This document shows positions 6,751-15,951 of a DNA stretch of 64,000 bases, piece after piece. The translations under genes were made by a program, and so were the position numbers. The notes below the pieces were generated by a model. The model had not been told where the DNA came from. It saw nothing but the letters and a program-made list of their open reading frames with translations, and ran no database searches. The stretch is from Aquimarina sp. Aq78 (GTDB taxonomy: Bacteria > Bacteroidota > Bacteroidia > Flavobacteriales > Flavobacteriaceae), in NCBI RefSeq assembly GCF_900299525.1, contig NZ_OMKA01000018.1:1-64000 (forward strand). Reading direction: 5' to 3'. How positions within the stretch are numbered: position 1 is the stretch's first letter; every line of letters begins with the position of its first letter.

Positions 6751-9700
6751 TTAGTACTTAAGAATTCTTAATGTTTCCATTTTTGAATTTGTTTGTACCT
6801 GAACAAAATAAATCCCAGACATTTTAAGCTCACTTCCTAAAATTATAGATCTAGGGTTTTTTGTATATTCTTCTTGTATCAGAAGTTTTCCATGTATATC
6901 AAATACTTTAACCGTGATATTAGTTTTGTCAAGTTTTGAAGTGTTAATCACAAAAGTATTAGTAAAGGGATTAGGAGATGCGAATGTTTTGTTTTCAGAA
7001 ATTCCTTTGTTTGCTATGCTATTTATTGCATTTGAAGATCGGGTATAAATGATCTCATTTGGTTTCTTGTTATATGCATAATCCAGTATTGTATAAGATA
7101 AACCATTACTAGCTACAGATATATGAAACCATCCATAATGTGTATTTCCATTTATCTTAAAGGTAAATCCAATAAATCCTGATTTACCATTCCAAGTTGT
7201 ATAAGAAGACGAACTTATAGTATAGCTGTTTGATTTTGCTATAAAATTATCAGAACCATCAATTCCTTCACCTTCACCAATTAGAGTTATATTACCTTCA
7301 TTTCCTTGGCATACAATATCTTTATCATATGTAACTAATCGTACCGAATTACTAGTGTACCAGGCGCCATAATCTCTATTATCACCAACTTCGATACGGA
7401 AAAACTCCCAGGTATTAGATGAAGTAACTGTAAGATCTTCGATATCTACATAAACAATTCCATCGGTATTATTACATGGGGAGCAAGAGCTTCCACCGCA
7501 ATCTACTCCGGTTTCATCTCCATTTTGGATACCATCTGTACAGGTAGGGGTAGATGTTGTTCCTTCTATAGAAACGGTATAGTCTTCGACTTCACCATAA
7601 TCAAATGTTTCACAAGTACCAGGAATTGTATTGTATGCCATAGATACTCTCATTCTTGTATTTCCATTTTTTGCTCCATCTGGCACAGTAAACCCTCCTT
7701 TTATAGGAGTGTCTTTTGAAGGACTTTTACTAAATACTTGCTCGCCAGAATCTTCGAAATCTCCATCTCGATTGTAATCAATCCATACACTGTATCCTTC
7801 TGAGTACACAGTTGATGACCATGTAGGAGTAATTGTAATCGTTTGTGCTACTCCTTTTGATAATGGTGTAGATTCTGATGTGAAATCACTGTATCCTCCG
7901 TTACCTGCGGCAGAAGTTTTATCAATACTTCCTAATTGTACACGGCTAATGTGTTCATCAGCAGTATTATTTCCATTTGATGGACAATAGGTAAGAATGC
8001 TACAAGGCTCACAAGATCCACCACAATCTACTCCTGTTTCATCCCCATTCTGGATGCCATCATTACAAGTTGGATCTGTCCCTCCAAGAGTAGTCACATT
8101 TAAAGTGTCACTAAAATTAGAAGTATTTCCTGAGTCATCTTTGGCTTTTACTCTAAACTGATAACTTGTGTTAGCTGTTAATCCTGTGATGCTAGCAGAT
8201 GTTCCTGTAACAGATTCAACAACAGTATTTGCTTGATACACATCATATCCTGTAACTGCTTCATCACTAGGAGCAGAATCCCAGGTTAGCGTTAATGATG
8301 TTTCTGATACATTAGATGCCAATAATCCTGTTGGTGCTGATAAATTATTTCCACTAGAATTTTCAATATCGAATTTCATATTATCGATCCAAATTCTAGT
8401 TCCATAACCAGATGTGTTTTCTAGTTTTATCAATACATTTTCTTTTCCGCTAAATTGAGATAATGATACATTTTCTGTTCTCCAATGTGAATCTTGTGTG
8501 GGTACCCACAGGTTAATTTCATTAATCCAGGTATCGGGATCGTCTGTTGTTGCTACGGTCTCTAACTCTGTATGGATTTTTGAATATACTTCTGTCCAGG
8601 AGCTTCCGCAATTGGTAGACACCAATATTCTTAATTTATCTTTACTGTCATTATCAAATTTGGTATACGCCAAATCAAAAGAAAAGGTAGTTTCACCACC
8701 AGACATATCTATAGGGTTAAGAATAATTTCATCTATTTCTCCTATTTCTTCGTTATCTGTATTATTCATAATCATACAAGAAGAAGAGTTTCGACCTGCA
8801 GCATTACTTTTTTCCCAGGCTAATTCTCCGTCATTATCTATGATTTCCCATCCAGATGGCGGGAAACTCCCTTCAAACCCTTCTGTAAAAGAGTTTTTTG
8901 TTGGATTTGTAACCGTTATGTATGCATTTTTTGCCACTGTATTACCAGTGCCATTAGCATTACTTGTCGTAAGGGATACGTTGTAAGACCCCGGATTGTT
9001 ATAGGTTACTTTAGGATTTTTATCTGTCGAAGATGAAGGAGTGGCTCCTTCGAATGTCCAATTCCATGAAGTAGGATTTCCTACAGAAACATCTTTAAAA
9101 GAGATTTCGGTACTATTACAATTAGAAACTCTTTTGTTAGAATAAAAGTCAGAAACCGGAGTGGTATCGTTATTAATTAAGATATTAATATTGTCTATCC
9201 ATATTCTGGTTCCGTATCCCGATATATTCATAAACCTAATGGTTACTTCAGATTCACCATCATAAGCACTAAGGTCAATGACTTCTTTTCTCCAATCAGA
9301 TTCTTGTTTAGGAGTCCAACCGTTAGAAAGGCCAGTGGTTACACTTTTGGTTTCTAATTCTGTATGTGTTTTAGAATAAACATCTGTCCATGAGTTTCCG
9401 CAATCTTTAGATACTTGTACTTTCAATTTGTCGGGACTGGCATCATCAAACTTTGTGTAGGCAAGATCAAAATACATCTGACTATTTTTTGCCGAAGAGA
9501 AATCATAATATGGTAATCTAAGAAAATCTTCTTCTCCTACAATAGCATTATCAGAGTTATTCATTATAATACTAGAACTGTCTCCATTTCCGGCATCACT
9601 TCTTTTTTCCCAACCAAATCCTTTATCAGGATTAATAATATCCCACTCTGTAGGAGGGAATTGTCCTTGAAAATTTTCTGACAGTCCCGATGATGTTTTT

Positions 9701-10938
9701 TGATTTATATAGATATAACTGGTTTTTTCTTCTGTGTTTTGTCCAGAGTCATTACTTGCAATCAGTCGAACTTTGTATATTCCAGAATTATCATATCGTA
9801 TTACAGGATTTTTTTCTGCAGATGTTGATGGTGACCCTCCTTCGAATTGCCATTGCCAAGAAGTAGGTAAGCCTAATGAAAGGTCTTCAAAAGTAATAGA
9901 TGCCCCATTACAAACAGCTGTGTAATCGCTTGCAAAATCTGCTATTGGAGTTCTTTTAAGTATTCCTACAGAGCTTAAATTACTATCCTGCCAAAGTAAA
10001 CGTCTGGAATATAGTGCTTCAGTACTATCTTCTAACCAATAAGTCATCGCACTTACTTGCCCTTTTGTGAACATATTCTGGCAACTGGTATTATAGTCCA
10101 TATGATTCTCAAGATTCGCATATACACCACAATTATTTAGTTTATCTCTTTCACATCCTTCTGCTTGTGTGGTTGGGGGAGTGTCATCGATTCCATCATT
10201 AGTAACATCACAACTTTCATAAAATGTATGTCTTAATCCAAAATAGTGACCAAATTCGTGAGTCATTACTTTTTCAAATCCAGGTGCAGATTGTGATCCG
10301 CAGGTACTACCAACATACCTCCAATTATAAGTTACATGAGGTATTACATCCTGAATAGGAAGAAAGGCATGTCCTGACCCATTGGTACCTCCTTTTTCAT
10401 TAGGAGCATCTACAACAACTACGTCTAAATAGTATTTGTTTTTTTTGCCCCACCACATATATTTATAAATGTTAGGGTCATAACCATATGCAATATTAGC
10501 ATTAGCTTGCCAATCCATACCGGGGGTATCCATCGCATTTCCATCAGGATCTACAGAGGCCGGTATAAATTCAATATTCATTTTATCTTTAATAGATTCG
10601 AATCTGGGGTCGATTTGATTAAACCCAGGGAATGTACCGTTATAATCTCCATTAATTGTTTTAAAGACATCATCAATTCTACATTTCATGTCTGCTTTAC
10701 TAACAGAGCCTCCTCCGTTATGTAAAATATGAAATACTACAGGAATAACATATGGAGTTGCAGCAGATTTACTCTGTACCCCAGTTTTTTTAAACGTCTT
10801 TACTTTACTGATTGTTTTTTTAAAATTAACTTCTTCTTCGGGCGATAATTTTGTGCCACATCTGTTTTGCGCATGGCTAAAGCTTACCAACATACAAAAT
10901 AGTATGAAGGAGATTACTGTTTGGAGTTTGTGTTTCAT
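6751..10938 (-). CDS. Secreted M43-family zinc metalloprotease with PKD, FN3 and GEVED modules (T9SS cargo)
   Basis: This 1395-residue secreted enzyme starts with a signal peptide ending SHAQ (about 24). The catalytic domain contains HEFGHYFGLRH at 227-237, the extended HExxHxxGxxH zinc site of M43 (pappalysin/cytophagalysin) peptidases. Two PKD domains (about 329-409 and 593-673) alternate with two related jelly-roll-like segments that each end IWIDN. Then come an FN3 domain (about 866-950), two copies of a Cys-rich NGDETGVDCGG motif (about 956 and 1136) around a GEVED domain ending FDYGEVEDYTV (about 1116), and a T9SS type A sorting domain from about 1316. It is likely a surface or extracellular protease for proteinaceous matter. 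The two PKD-jelly-roll units look like an internal duplication. A perfect terminator follows the gene. Confidence 0.92.
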   Translation of the reverse strand: MKHKLQTVISFILFCMLVSFSHAQNRCGTKLSPEEEVNFKKTISKVKTFKKTGVQSKSAATPYVIPVVFHILHNGGGSVSKADMKCRIDDVFKTINGDYNGTFPGFNQIDPRFESIKDKMNIEFIPASVDPDGNAMDTPGMDWQANANIAYGYDPNIYKYMWWGKKNKYYLDVVVVDAPNEKGGTNGSGHAFLPIQDVIPHVTYNWRYVGSTCGSQSAPGFEKVMTHEFGHYFGLRHTFYESCDVTNDGIDDTPPTTQAEGCERDKLNNCGVYANLENHMDYNTSCQNMFTKGQVSAMTYWLEDSTEALYSRRLLWQDSNLSSVGILKRTPIADFASDYTAVCNGASITFEDLSLGLPTSWQWQFEGGSPSTSAEKNPVIRYDNSGIYKVRLIASNDSGQNTEEKTSYIYINQKTSSGLSENFQGQFPPTEWDIINPDKGFGWEKRSDAGNGDSSSIIMNNSDNAIVGEEDFLRLPYYDFSSAKNSQMYFDLAYTKFDDASPDKLKVQVSKDCGNSWTDVYSKTHTELETKSVTTGLSNGWTPKQESDWRKEVIDLSAYDGESEVTIRFMNISGYGTRIWIDNINILINNDTTPVSDFYSNKRVSNCNSTEISFKDVSVGNPTSWNWTFEGATPSSSTDKNPKVTYNNPGSYNVSLTTSNANGTGNTVAKNAYITVTNPTKNSFTEGFEGSFPPSGWEIIDNDGELAWEKSNAAGRNSSSCMIMNNTDNEEIGEIDEIILNPIDMSGGETTFSFDLAYTKFDNDSKDKLRILVSTNCGSSWTEVYSKIHTELETVATTDDPDTWINEINLWVPTQDSHWRTENVSLSQFSGKENVLIKLENTSGYGTRIWIDNMKFDIENSSGNNLSAPTGLLASNVSETSLTLTWDSAPSDEAVTGYDVYQANTVVESVTGTSASITGLTANTSYQFRVKAKDDSGNTSNFSDTLNVTTLGGTDPTCNDGIQNGDETGVDCGGSCEPCSILTYCPSNGNNTADEHISRVQLGSIDKTSAAGNGGYSDFTSESTPLSKGVAQTITITPTWSSTVYSEGYSVWIDYNRDGDFEDSGEQVFSKSPSKDTPIKGGFTVPDGAKNGNTRMRVSMAYNTIPGTCETFDYGEVEDYTVSIEGTTSTPTCTDGIQNGDETGVDCGGSSCSPCNNTDGIVYVDIEDLTVTSSNTWEFFRIEVGDNRDYGAWYTSNSVRLVTYDKDIVCQGNEGNITLIGEGEGIDGSDNFIAKSNSYTISSSSYTTWNGKSGFIGFTFKINGNTHYGWFHISVASNGLSYTILDYAYNKKPNEIIYTRSSNAINSIANKGISENKTFASPNPFTNTFVINTSKLDKTNITVKVFDIHGKLLIQEEYTKNPRSIILGSELKMSGIYFVQVQTNSKMETLRILKY

Positions 10939-11327
10939 TGGTTATAAGATTGAAAATATTAGAGTTAGTTTGTATTTATATTAACAATAATACCATCAAA
11001 ATTATAGGGAATAAAATATGGGATAATATAGTGTTAGTAATTGATAATTTTGTATTGTTTTAACAATTGAAACGTGGTTGTTTGCTGTTTTTTAGTGAAT
11101 CATATAATGATTTAATAATAAAAATAACAACACACATTATTTGAAGTTTGAGAACTAGAACCCTGTTCGTGTATAAATTATGTGTAGAAAAGTTATTGGG
11201 AAAGTATGGGTAAAATGTCTTCTATTCAGACTATAGTTTTATCTGTATTGTTGTTGGTTATAAAATTTAAGAAGCAACCAAAGACACCTCTTTGATTGCT
11301 TCTTAAAACAGAATCATTATTTAAAAT
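10939..11327. other. Intergenic region between leuB and the metalloprotease gene
   Basis: About 390 bp of AT-rich DNA with no credible ORF. The half next to leuB contains its terminator hairpin. The half next to the metalloprotease start should hold that gene's promoter, but no convincing TAnnTTTG box was identified. Confidence 0.5.
11266..11307 (-). terminator. Terminator of the leu operon
   Basis: Arms 11266-11283 and 11290-11307 pair over 18 bp with one G-T-type mismatch (core gaagcaaccaaag). The hairpin lies just past the leuB stop. Confidence 0.75.
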
Positions 11328-12443
11328 TTATATAATCGTAGATTGCCCTACGTGTATATTCTCAAAATTGATATTAGAATCCTCAGGATTTAATATGTAA
11401 TCAGCAATAAAATCTCCTACTTTTTCTGTGGTAAGCGGGTTGCTAGGATTTAAATCAGAAGTAGTAAGATTTAATTCTAATGCTTTTTCTACAGCATCTC
11501 TAATGGCATTGGCTTCTCCCAGTAAATTAAAATGCTCTAATAACATAGCGGCAGATAATATCGCAGCAATTGGATTAGCTATTCCTTTTCCTGTTGCCTG
11601 TGGATAAGATCCATGTATAGGCTCAAACATACAGCATGTATTTCCAATAGAAGCAGACGCTAAGAGACCAATAGATCCACCAATCACACTAGCTTCGTCA
11701 GAAATAATATCACCAAACATGTTTTCGGTAAGAATTACATCAAACTGACTAGGGTTGAGTATCATTTGCATTGCAGCATTATCCACAAATAAAAAGTCTA
11801 AGGTTACATCGCTATAAGCAGCAGCGATTTCGGTAACTACTTTTCTCCATAGGCGAGATGATTCTAATACATTTGCTTTATCTACAAGAGTAAGTTTTTT
11901 TCTTCGCTTTTGCGCTGCTTTAAATGCCAAATGAGCGATACGTTCAATTTCTTCTCTAGAATATTCGCAAAGATCAGAAGCAACGTTACCATCGTCACTT
12001 AATCTTTTTTCGCCAAAATAAATACCACCTGTTAATTCACGGTAGATAGAAATATCTGTTCCTTCGATAATCTCACGTTTAAGAGGTGATTTGTCGATTA
12101 AGGTAGAATAGGCCTTTACAGGGCGAATATTAGCATAAAGCCCAAGTTCTTTTCGTAATTTTAACAGCCCTTGTTCTGGACGAACCGGAGCACTAGGGTC
12201 GTTATCATATTTTGGAGCACCAATTGCACCAAACAAAACAGCATCTGTTTGTACACAAAGTTCTAATGTTTCGTCTGGTAATGGGGTTCCGGTTTTGTCA
12301 ATGGCAATAGCGCCTACTAATCCTTCTTTAAAGATAAAGGAATGATCAAAGTTATGTGCGATTGCCTCTAATGCTTTTATAGCCTGTGCGGTCACTTCTG
12401 GGCCAATACCGTCTCCTGATAATACTGCGATATCTAATTTCAT
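11328..12443 (-). CDS. leuB: 3-isopropylmalate dehydrogenase
   Basis: LeuB oxidises and decarboxylates 3-isopropylmalate to 2-ketoisocaproate using NAD in the cytoplasm, the third step of leucine synthesis. The 371-residue protein begins LDIAVLSGDGIGPEV, the isocitrate/isopropylmalate dehydrogenase start. It has GAIGAPKYD (loop near 75-83), RPEQGLLKLRKELGLYAN, the VDKANVLESSRLW segment with catalytic Lys, and DNAAMQM and GDIISDEAS with metal-binding Asp residues. HGSYPQATGKGIANPIA binds the nucleotide. Length is normal. It is last in the leuA-C-D-B operon, after a 102-bp gap that carries a repeat element, so its expression may be partly uncoupled from leuD. Confidence 0.97.
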   Translation of the reverse strand: MKLDIAVLSGDGIGPEVTAQAIKALEAIAHNFDHSFIFKEGLVGAIAIDKTGTPLPDETLELCVQTDAVLFGAIGAPKYDNDPSAPVRPEQGLLKLRKELGLYANIRPVKAYSTLIDKSPLKREIIEGTDISIYRELTGGIYFGEKRLSDDGNVASDLCEYSREEIERIAHLAFKAAQKRRKKLTLVDKANVLESSRLWRKVVTEIAAAYSDVTLDFLFVDNAAMQMILNPSQFDVILTENMFGDIISDEASVIGGSIGLLASASIGNTCCMFEPIHGSYPQATGKGIANPIAAILSAAMLLEHFNLLGEANAIRDAVEKALELNLTTSDLNPSNPLTTEKVGDFIADYILNPEDSNINFENIHVGQSTII

Positions 12444-12458
12444 AAGTTTATTCTTTTT

Positions 12459-12538
12459 GTCACACTAAGCTTGTCGAAGTGTTTTTTTGTTCTTGATTAT
12501 AGTTTATAAGGCTTCGACCAGCTCTGCCTGACAACTTA
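12459..12538. repeat. TTCGAC-type dispersed repeat between leuD and leuB
   Basis: The spacer contains cactaagcttgtcgaagtg (12463-12481) and then ggcttcgaccagctctgcc (12510-12528), two half-elements in opposite orientation. Related TTCGAC/CTGAG repeats recur at 62348-62375 and 63467-63528. Elements of this kind are common dispersed intergenic repeats in flavobacterial genomes (general knowledge; class not tested). Confidence 0.5.
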
Positions 12539-12545
12539 TATATAT

Positions 12546-13133
12546 TTATATTCTTTCGTTTTCAAATTCTTCTATTTCTGCTTTATTACTGATTAAAAAA
12601 TCAATATCATCATAGCCATTCATAAGGCAGGTTTTTTTGTATGGGTTAATCTCAAAAGTTGAAGAAGAACCAGTAGCAAGAATAGTAATTTTCTGAGTTT
12701 CAAGATCTACTTCAATTTGTGAATTAGCATCTTTTTCAATTTCATTAAATAAGTCCTGTAGGTATTCTGGAGTTACTTGAACGGGTAATACCCCGTTATT
12801 AAGAGCGTTTCCTTTAAAAATATCTGCAAAAAAACTAGACACCACTACTTTAAAACCAAAGTCGTTGATTGCCCATGCAGCATGTTCTCTACTAGAACCA
12901 CACCCAAAGTTATCTCCTGCAACTAATATTTTACCTTTATAACTAGTGTCATTTAATACAAAATCCTGATTTATATTTCCATCTTTATGAAAGCGCCAAT
13001 CTCTAAATAAATTTTCTCCAAATCCATCGCGACTAGTAGCTTTTAAAAACCGCGCTGGTATGATTTGATCTGTATCTACATTTTCTATAGATAATGGTAT
13101 AGCAGAGGATGTTAGTTTGGTAAACTTATCCAT
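12546..13133 (-). CDS. leuD: 3-isopropylmalate dehydratase small subunit
   Basis: LeuD is the swivelling domain partner of LeuC in isopropylmalate isomerase, which interconverts 2- and 3-isopropylmalate. The 195-residue protein shows [16 protein letters not shown] near 17-32 and the family signature [16 protein letters not shown] near 73-88. Length is typical for bacterial LeuD. It begins 2 bp after the leuC stop, the usual coupled arrangement, which helps balanced subunit synthesis. Confidence 0.97.
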   Translation of the reverse strand: MDKFTKLTSSAIPLSIENVDTDQIIPARFLKATSRDGFGENLFRDWRFHKDGNINQDFVLNDTSYKGKILVAGDNFGCGSSREHAAWAINDFGFKVVVSSFFADIFKGNALNNGVLPVQVTPEYLQDLFNEIEKDANSQIEVDLETQKITILATGSSSTFEINPYKKTCLMNGYDDIDFLISNKAEIEEFENERI

Positions 13134-13135
13134 AA

Positions 13136-14518
13136 TTAATTTAATTGTTTAGTAATATCAATAATTTTTCCTTCTATAGCTGTAGCTGCAGCAACCAGAG
13201 GGCTTGCTAAAATTGTCCTTGCACCTTGTCCTTGTCGTCCTTCAAAATTTCGATTAGAAGTGGATACACAGTATTCTCCTTCCGGAATTTTATCATCGTT
13301 CATTGCCAGACATGCAGAGCATCCAGGCTGTCGTAATTGAAATCCAGCGTTTTCAAAAACATCTTTTAATCCTTCTTCAACGATTTGCTGTGCTACAAGT
13401 TGCGATCCCGGAACAAACCAAGCAGTTACATTATTCGCTTTTTTCTTACCTTTAATATAGTTTGCAGCAATTCTAAAATCTTCTATTCTACTATTAGTAC
13501 AGCTTCCTATAAAAACATAATTTACTTCTTGATCCACGAGAGATTGTCCTTTCTCAAAATTCATATAAGCTAAAGATTTTTCGAATGAAGCATTATCTTC
13601 TACAGGTATATTTTCTGAGATTTTGATTCCCATTCCTGGATTAGTACCATAAGTAATCATGGGTTCTATATCTGCTGCATCAAAATGATACTCTTTATCA
13701 AACACAGCATCTTTATCTGTAGGTAATGTTTTCCAGTAGGCTACTTTTTTGTCAAATTCGACTCCTGTAGGAGCAAATTCTTTTCCTTTTATATATTCAA
13801 AAGTAGTTTCATCTGGGGCAATCATTCCTCCACGAGCACCCATTTCGATACTCATATTACAGACAGTCATTCTGCCTTCCATAGACATATCTTCAAATAC
13901 ATTACCAGCATATTCACAAAAATATCCAGTACCGGCATTGGTACCAAGTTTTGCGATCACATATAAAATTACATCTTTTGGTAATACGCCAGGTTTTAAC
14001 TGCCCATTTACATTAACTCTAAGGCTTTTTGGTTTTTGAAGTAGTAAACACTGACTGGCAAATACCTGTGCTACCTGACTGGTTCCTATACCAAAAGCAA
14101 TGGTTCCGAATGCACCATGTGTAGATGTATGGCTATCACCACAGACCATAGTCATTCCAGGTTGTGTAATACCTAATTCTGGTGCCATTACATGAACAAT
14201 ACCATTATATTTATGACCAAGCCCATATAATGTAATTTCATTTTTCTCACAATTTTTGGTAAGCTGCTCGAGTTGATTTCTGGATAATGCATCTTTAACA
14301 GGAAGATGTTGGTCTTCTGTAGGAGTATTATGATCTGCAGTAGCTACAATTTGATCGGGTCTAAAAACAGGAATCCCACGTTGTTCTAATTCTCCAAATG
14401 CTTGTGGGCTGGTAACCTCATGGATTAGATGTTTATCAATATATAATATTTGTGGGCCGTCTTGTATCTCTTTGACTACATGTGCATCCCATACTTTGTC
14501 AAATAAAGTTTTCTTCAT
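13136..14518 (-). CDS. leuC: 3-isopropylmalate dehydratase large subunit
   Basis: LeuC carries the catalytic 4Fe-4S cluster of isopropylmalate isomerase, an aconitase-family enzyme. Cluster ligands are visible as the Cys in [11 protein letters not shown] and the two Cys in [26 protein letters not shown] and ATADHNTPT are further aconitase-family motifs. I start the protein at ATG 14516-14518 ([13 protein letters not shown]), giving 460 residues, the normal size. An upstream in-frame ATG at 14533 lies inside an intergenic hairpin and would add five residues. The gene follows leuA after a 40-60 bp spacer and precedes leuD by 2 bp. Confidence 0.97.
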   Translation of the reverse strand: MKKTLFDKVWDAHVVKEIQDGPQILYIDKHLIHEVTSPQAFGELEQRGIPVFRPDQIVATADHNTPTEDQHLPVKDALSRNQLEQLTKNCEKNEITLYGLGHKYNGIVHVMAPELGITQPGMTMVCGDSHTSTHGAFGTIAFGIGTSQVAQVFASQCLLLQKPKSLRVNVNGQLKPGVLPKDVILYVIAKLGTNAGTGYFCEYAGNVFEDMSMEGRMTVCNMSIEMGARGGMIAPDETTFEYIKGKEFAPTGVEFDKKVAYWKTLPTDKDAVFDKEYHFDAADIEPMITYGTNPGMGIKISENIPVEDNASFEKSLAYMNFEKGQSLVDQEVNYVFIGSCTNSRIEDFRIAANYIKGKKKANNVTAWFVPGSQLVAQQIVEEGLKDVFENAGFQLRQPGCSACLAMNDDKIPEGEYCVSTSNRNFEGRQGQGARTILASPLVAAATAIEGKIIDITKQLN

Positions 14519-14532
14519 ATGTATATAAAACA

Positions 14533-14560
14533 CCTACAAAAGGAATAATGCTTTTGTAGG
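14533..14560 (-). promoter_or_regulatory. Intergenic hairpin between leuA and leuC
   Basis: A perfect 10-bp stem (cctacaaaag, 14533-14542, with 14551-14560) encloses an 8-nt loop. It sits between the leuA stop and the leuC start. Only a weak T-rich tail follows, so partial termination, or mRNA processing and stabilisation, is more likely than full termination. Confidence 0.5.
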
Positions 14561-14573
14561 CTTTTAGTATTAT

Positions 14574-15743
14574 TTATGCTACTACGGTAGCTACATTAGT
14601 ATTTTTCATAATTTGATGAATATCTTCATCGATAACTTCTTTCTTACGATCTGCAAATTTCAAAAATTCTGAATAAACATCATCTAATTGAAGTTTTGAT
14701 AATTCATAACCAACTTTTTTTGCTCTGTAAGCCAGTGCAGCTCTTCCACTTCTGGCAGTAAGTACAATCGCAGATTCTGTAACCCCAACTTCTTCGGGGT
14801 CAATAATTTCATAAGTTTCCCGGTTCTTAATTACTCCATCCTGGTGTATTCCCGAACTATGAGCAAAGGCATTGGCACCAACAATTGCTTTATTTGGTTG
14901 TACCATCATACCCATATGATCCGATACCATTTGGCTTGTTCCATATAATAATTTAGAATCAATATCCGTATTTAGATTTAAGTACGGATGTTGTTTCATA
15001 ATCATGACTACTTCTTCTAGAGATGTATTACCTGCACGTTCACCAATACCATTAATAGTACATTCGATTTGTCGAGCACCATTGATTGCTCCTGCAATAG
15101 AATTTGCGGTAGCAAGGCCTAAATCGTTATGACAATGACAAGAAATAATAACATTATCTATACCTTTTACATTCTCTTTAAGATATTTAATTTTAGCTCC
15201 ATATTCTTCTGGTAAGCAATATCCGGTAGTATCAGGAATGTTAAGTACAGTAGCTCCGGCTTTAATCATAGCTTCGCATACACGAGCTAAAAATTCATTA
15301 TCAGTTCTCCCGGCATCTTCTGCAAAAAACTCAACATCTTCTACAAAGGATTTTGCATATTTAACAGCAGCAACTCCTTTTTCTATTACCTTATCCTGAG
15401 TAGAATTAAATTTATATTTAATATGAGACTCAGAAGTACCAATACCTGTGTGAATTCTAGGTCTTTTAGCATAACTTAAAGCTTCGGCAGCAACTTTAAT
15501 ATCCTTTTCTACAGCTCTGGTTAATCCACATACAGTTGCGTTTTTAACGATTTTTGCTATTTCACTTACCGAAGTAAAATCTCCCGGACTTGAAACAGGG
15601 AATCCTGCTTCTATAATGTCTACACCCAAAAGGTCGAGTCGCTCTGCAATAACTAATTTCTGTTGCGTATTTAACTTACACCCAGGGACCTGTTCTCCGT
15701 CTCTTAATGTGGTATCGAATATTTGGACTTTATTATTACTCAT
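14574..15743 (-). CDS. leuA: 2-isopropylmalate synthase, short form
   Basis: LeuA condenses acetyl-CoA with 2-ketoisovalerate, the committed step to leucine. The 389-residue protein opens [16 protein letters not shown], the HMGL/DRE-TIM barrel signature with the metal-binding Asp. It has [15 protein letters not shown] with two metal-ligand His residues, and [14 protein letters not shown]. It ends shortly after the catalytic and linker regions, so the roughly 120-residue C-terminal regulatory domain of long LeuA (about 510 residues) is absent. Leucine feedback through that domain should therefore not operate. The related homocitrate and citramalate synthases cannot be excluded from sequence alone, but leuC-leuD-leuB downstream make LeuA the best call. 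It is the first gene of the operon. Confidence 0.92.
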   Translation of the reverse strand: MSNNKVQIFDTTLRDGEQVPGCKLNTQQKLVIAERLDLLGVDIIEAGFPVSSPGDFTSVSEIAKIVKNATVCGLTRAVEKDIKVAAEALSYAKRPRIHTGIGTSESHIKYKFNSTQDKVIEKGVAAVKYAKSFVEDVEFFAEDAGRTDNEFLARVCEAMIKAGATVLNIPDTTGYCLPEEYGAKIKYLKENVKGIDNVIISCHCHNDLGLATANSIAGAINGARQIECTINGIGERAGNTSLEEVVMIMKQHPYLNLNTDIDSKLLYGTSQMVSDHMGMMVQPNKAIVGANAFAHSSGIHQDGVIKNRETYEIIDPEEVGVTESAIVLTARSGRAALAYRAKKVGYELSKLQLDDVYSEFLKFADRKKEVIDEDIHQIMKNTNVATVVA

Positions 15744-15766
15744 AGAAATACAGTGAATTTAACTTT

Positions 15767-15789
15767 TAGTGTTATCTATAAAAACACTA
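15767..15789 (-). promoter_or_regulatory. Small hairpin in the leuA leader
   Basis: tagtgtt (15767-15773) and aacacta (15783-15789) form a 7-bp stem about 25 bp upstream of the leuA start. It could affect translation or mark the leader, but it is short and may be fortuitous. Confidence 0.25.
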
Positions 15790-15951
15790 TTATTTTAAAA
15801 TATTCTTAAAAGATGTTTCTTTAATCTCTTACGAATTTATATTTTGGGAATTCAAAAGAGAAGTATTTGATTATAGGTTTTACAATGCTAAAATCTTTTA
15901 ATATGAGTATAACTACTTTTAAATCAGTTAATTATATTATATTTTCATACA

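Noticed and set aside
8498..8986. 162-codon plus-strand frame inside the metalloprotease gene
   Set aside because: It is antisense to a well-supported multidomain protein, and its composition follows from the opposite strand's codons.
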